64,000 nt of DNA, taken from contig JBLNBZ010000044.1 of the NCBI GenBank assembly GCA_050260355.1, forward strand, positions 1-64,000. Reading direction: 5' to 3'. The translations under genes were made by a program, and so were the position numbers. Below the pieces are notes generated by a model. The model saw only the letters and a list, made by a program, of their open reading frames with translations. It made no database searches and was not told the origin of the DNA. Positions 62,706 through 64,000 of this stretch are shown piece after piece (the stretch's first letter is position 1; every line of letters begins with the position of its first letter). Origin of the DNA: CADEFX01 sp050260355. GTDB lineage: Bacteria > Pseudomonadota > Alphaproteobacteria > Rhizobiales > Hyphomicrobiaceae.

Positions 62706-62721
62706 TGTTTCACGTGAAACA
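62706..62721. promoter_or_regulatory. parS: parS site 3, between hipA and mnmE
   Basis: The sequence TGTTTCACGTGAAACA is a perfect 16-bp parS palindrome. It lies in the 41-base gap between the hipA stop and the convergent mnmE stop. Confidence 0.95.
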
Positions 62722-62729
62722 AACGGCCG

Positions 62730-64000
62730 TCACTTTCCGATACAGAATCGGCCGAAAATCTGGTCCAGCACGTCCTCGACATCGACCCGGCCTGTAATTC
62801 GGCCGAGCGCGGTTGCGGCGCGGCGCAGATCCTCGGCCCGCAGCTCCAGCTCGTTCCCCGCCCCGCCCAGATAAGCCTCTAGCGCGTCGCGGCACAGCTC
62901 GAGCTGCTGACGATGGCGCGCCTGTGTGATCACCGGCGCCTCGGCTGACCCGATTCGCTCGCGCGCTTGCGCCTCGATGGCGTGCGAAAGCTCGCCAATG
63001 CCCTCGCCTGTCCGCGCCGATAGCCGCAGCCAATCCCGGGCCCAATGCTCCCGGCCCGGAGCCGCCAAGTCCATTTTGTTGAGCACCCGCAGAACTCGTA
63101 TCCCGGGATCGGCCAAATCCGCCGGCAGATCCGCCACTGGGTCGGTCGCATCCATCAGCCAAAGCACCAGATCGGCCCCGCGCGCCCTCGCCAAGGTGCG
63201 GCGGATGCCCTCCTGCTCGACCTTGCCCTGGGTCTCGCGGATGCCGGCGGTATCGTTCAGCACCACCGGCAAACCGCCGAGATCGAGCTTCACCTCGATG
63301 ACGTCGCGCGTTGTGCCCGCCTCCTCCGACACAATCGCGGCATCCCGCCGCGCCATGGCGTTGAGCAGGCTCGACTTGCCGACGTTCGGCGGACCGGCGA
63401 TGACGACATGGAAGCCGTCGCGCAGAATCTCGCCGCGGCGACCATCGTCGAGATGCCGGGCGATTTCGGGCGCGAGCGCAGCGACGATCTCACGCGCCTT
63501 GGCCCAGGCGCTCTCGCCGACGTCACCCTCATCCGAGAAGTCGATGGCCGCCTCGGTCAGCGCCTGTGCCTCGATCAACCGGCCGCGCCAGCCCTCGTAG
63601 AGTCGCGCGAGAGCTCCGCCCGCCTGCCGCATGGCCTGCCTGGCCTGCGCCTGCGTCTCTGCATCCACGAGATCGGCGATGGCCTCTGCCTGGGTCAGAT
63701 CAATCTTGCCGCTCTCGAAGGCCCTGCGGGCGAACTCTCCAGGCTCCGCCAGCCGCAAGCCCTGGATTGCGCCGAGCGCCCGCAGCATCGACTGCGTCAC
63801 AGCGCGCCCGCCGTGCACGTGGAACTCGGCCATATCCTCGCCGGTCTCGGTCTTGGGGCCCGGAAACCACAAGGCCAGCCCGTGATCCAGCGCCTCCCTC
63901 GTTGCGGGATGGCGAATGATCCTGAGCGCGGCAGTCCGCGGCGCACCTCGCGGCGGCGCCATCTTGTCCAACGCCAAGCCGGCCGCCGGTCCCGAGATCC
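62730..64000 (-). CDS. mnmE: tRNA modification GTPase MnmE (5' end outside window)
   Basis: At least 423 residues of the dimeric GTPase MnmE are present. The N-terminal tetrahydrofolate-binding domain begins inside the window edge (ISGPAAGLALDKMAPP) and includes FPGPKTETGEDMAEFHVHGG. The G domain has GPPNVGKSSLLNAM, a DTAG switch (NDTAGIRET) and LNKMD. The C terminus is FGRFCIGK, with the conserved Cys. With MnmG it modifies U34 of tRNA. The frame stays open to base 64000, and about 15-25 N-terminal residues are missing, so the start lies beyond the window. Confidence 0.95.
   Translation of the reverse strand, partial: ISGPAAGLALDKMAPPRGAPRTAALRIIRHPATREALDHGLALWFPGPKTETGEDMAEFHVHGGRAVTQSMLRALGAIQGLRLAEPGEFARRAFESGKIDLTQAEAIADLVDAETQAQARQAMRQAGGALARLYEGWRGRLIEAQALTEAAIDFSDEGDVGESAWAKAREIVAALAPEIARHLDDGRRGEILRDGFHVVIAGPPNVGKSSLLNAMARRDAAIVSEEAGTTRDVIEVKLDLGGLPVVLNDTAGIRETQGKVEQEGIRRTLARARGADLVLWLMDATDPVADLPADLADPGIRVLRVLNKMDLAAPGREHWARDWLRLSARTGEGIGELSHAIEAQARERIGSAEAPVITQARHRQQLELCRDALEAYLGGAGNELELRAEDLRRAATALGRITGRVDVEDVLDQIFGRFCIGK

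Overview
The window is a GC-rich stretch of a chromosome from an alphaproteobacterium, most likely of the order Hyphomicrobiales (Rhizobiales). The evidence is the parA-parB-rsmG-mnmG-mnmE partition/tRNA-modification locus with TGTTTCACGTGAAACA-type parS sites, the hisE-coaA pair, a Bradyrhizobium-type D-tartrate dehydratase, the alphaproteobacterial form of NuoI, and the sequence of the rRNA operon end. Three parS sites lie in the last 6 kb, so the right end is probably close to the replication origin, although no origin itself was seen.

Layout. 1-790: end of an rRNA operon (23S 3' part, 5S, terminator). 900-8100: a DMT-type exporter, a DUF533 protein, and a TetR-controlled RND efflux operon with a visible operator. 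8521-10429: a three-gene overlapping operon (HupE/UreJ metal permease, SCP2-like protein, alpha/beta hydrolase). 10452-15225: an SDR and an iron(III)-type ABC importer. 15372-16443: a stand-alone nuoI and a tiny His/Trp-rich secreted peptide. 16493-24444: catabolic and lipid-type enzymes (FAD oxidase, crotonase, 3-hydroxyisobutyrate-type dehydrogenase, HCCA-isomerase-like protein, acyl-CoA synthetase, SDR, DUF1993, secreted hydrolase). 24713-29942: a sugar-acid or sulfo-acid cluster (UxaA/SuyAB-like two-subunit lyase, GNAT, tartrate dehydratase, SH3 protein, Ldh-family dehydrogenase). 30140-32746: MATE exporter and cytochrome P450, tail to tail. 33085-38647: a sugar ABC importer with an enolase-superfamily enzyme, preceded by a LacI-type operator on its promoter. 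38826-48064: a cyclic-nucleotide-domain protein, a possible small RNA, lolA, ftsK, an aminotransferase, a serine hydrolase, two uncharacterised proteins and a YggS protein. 48156-56248: a class II Fic protein with a dense array of TGTCGA sites, then leuS-lptE-holA, an adenosine-kinase-like gene, coaA and hisE. 56392-64000: parB, parA, rsmG, mnmG, then hipB-hipA, then mnmE (5' end outside the window).

The most interesting region is 58.7-62.8 kb. A complete HipBA toxin-antitoxin pair sits between mnmG and mnmE, with a parS site immediately on each side of the cassette and a third parS inside rsmG. Upstream of hipB, four copies of a TTCCCG(A/C)TCG operator lie exactly 50 bp apart. This suggests a toxin-antitoxin module inside the ParB-parS nucleoprotein complex, possibly bracketed by a duplicated parS. 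Other signals worth following are the TGTCGA array at the fic/leuS divergent region, a tandem hairpin with a CCTCCTCCC loop downstream of lolA, the orphan nuoI, and two secreted low-complexity proteins.
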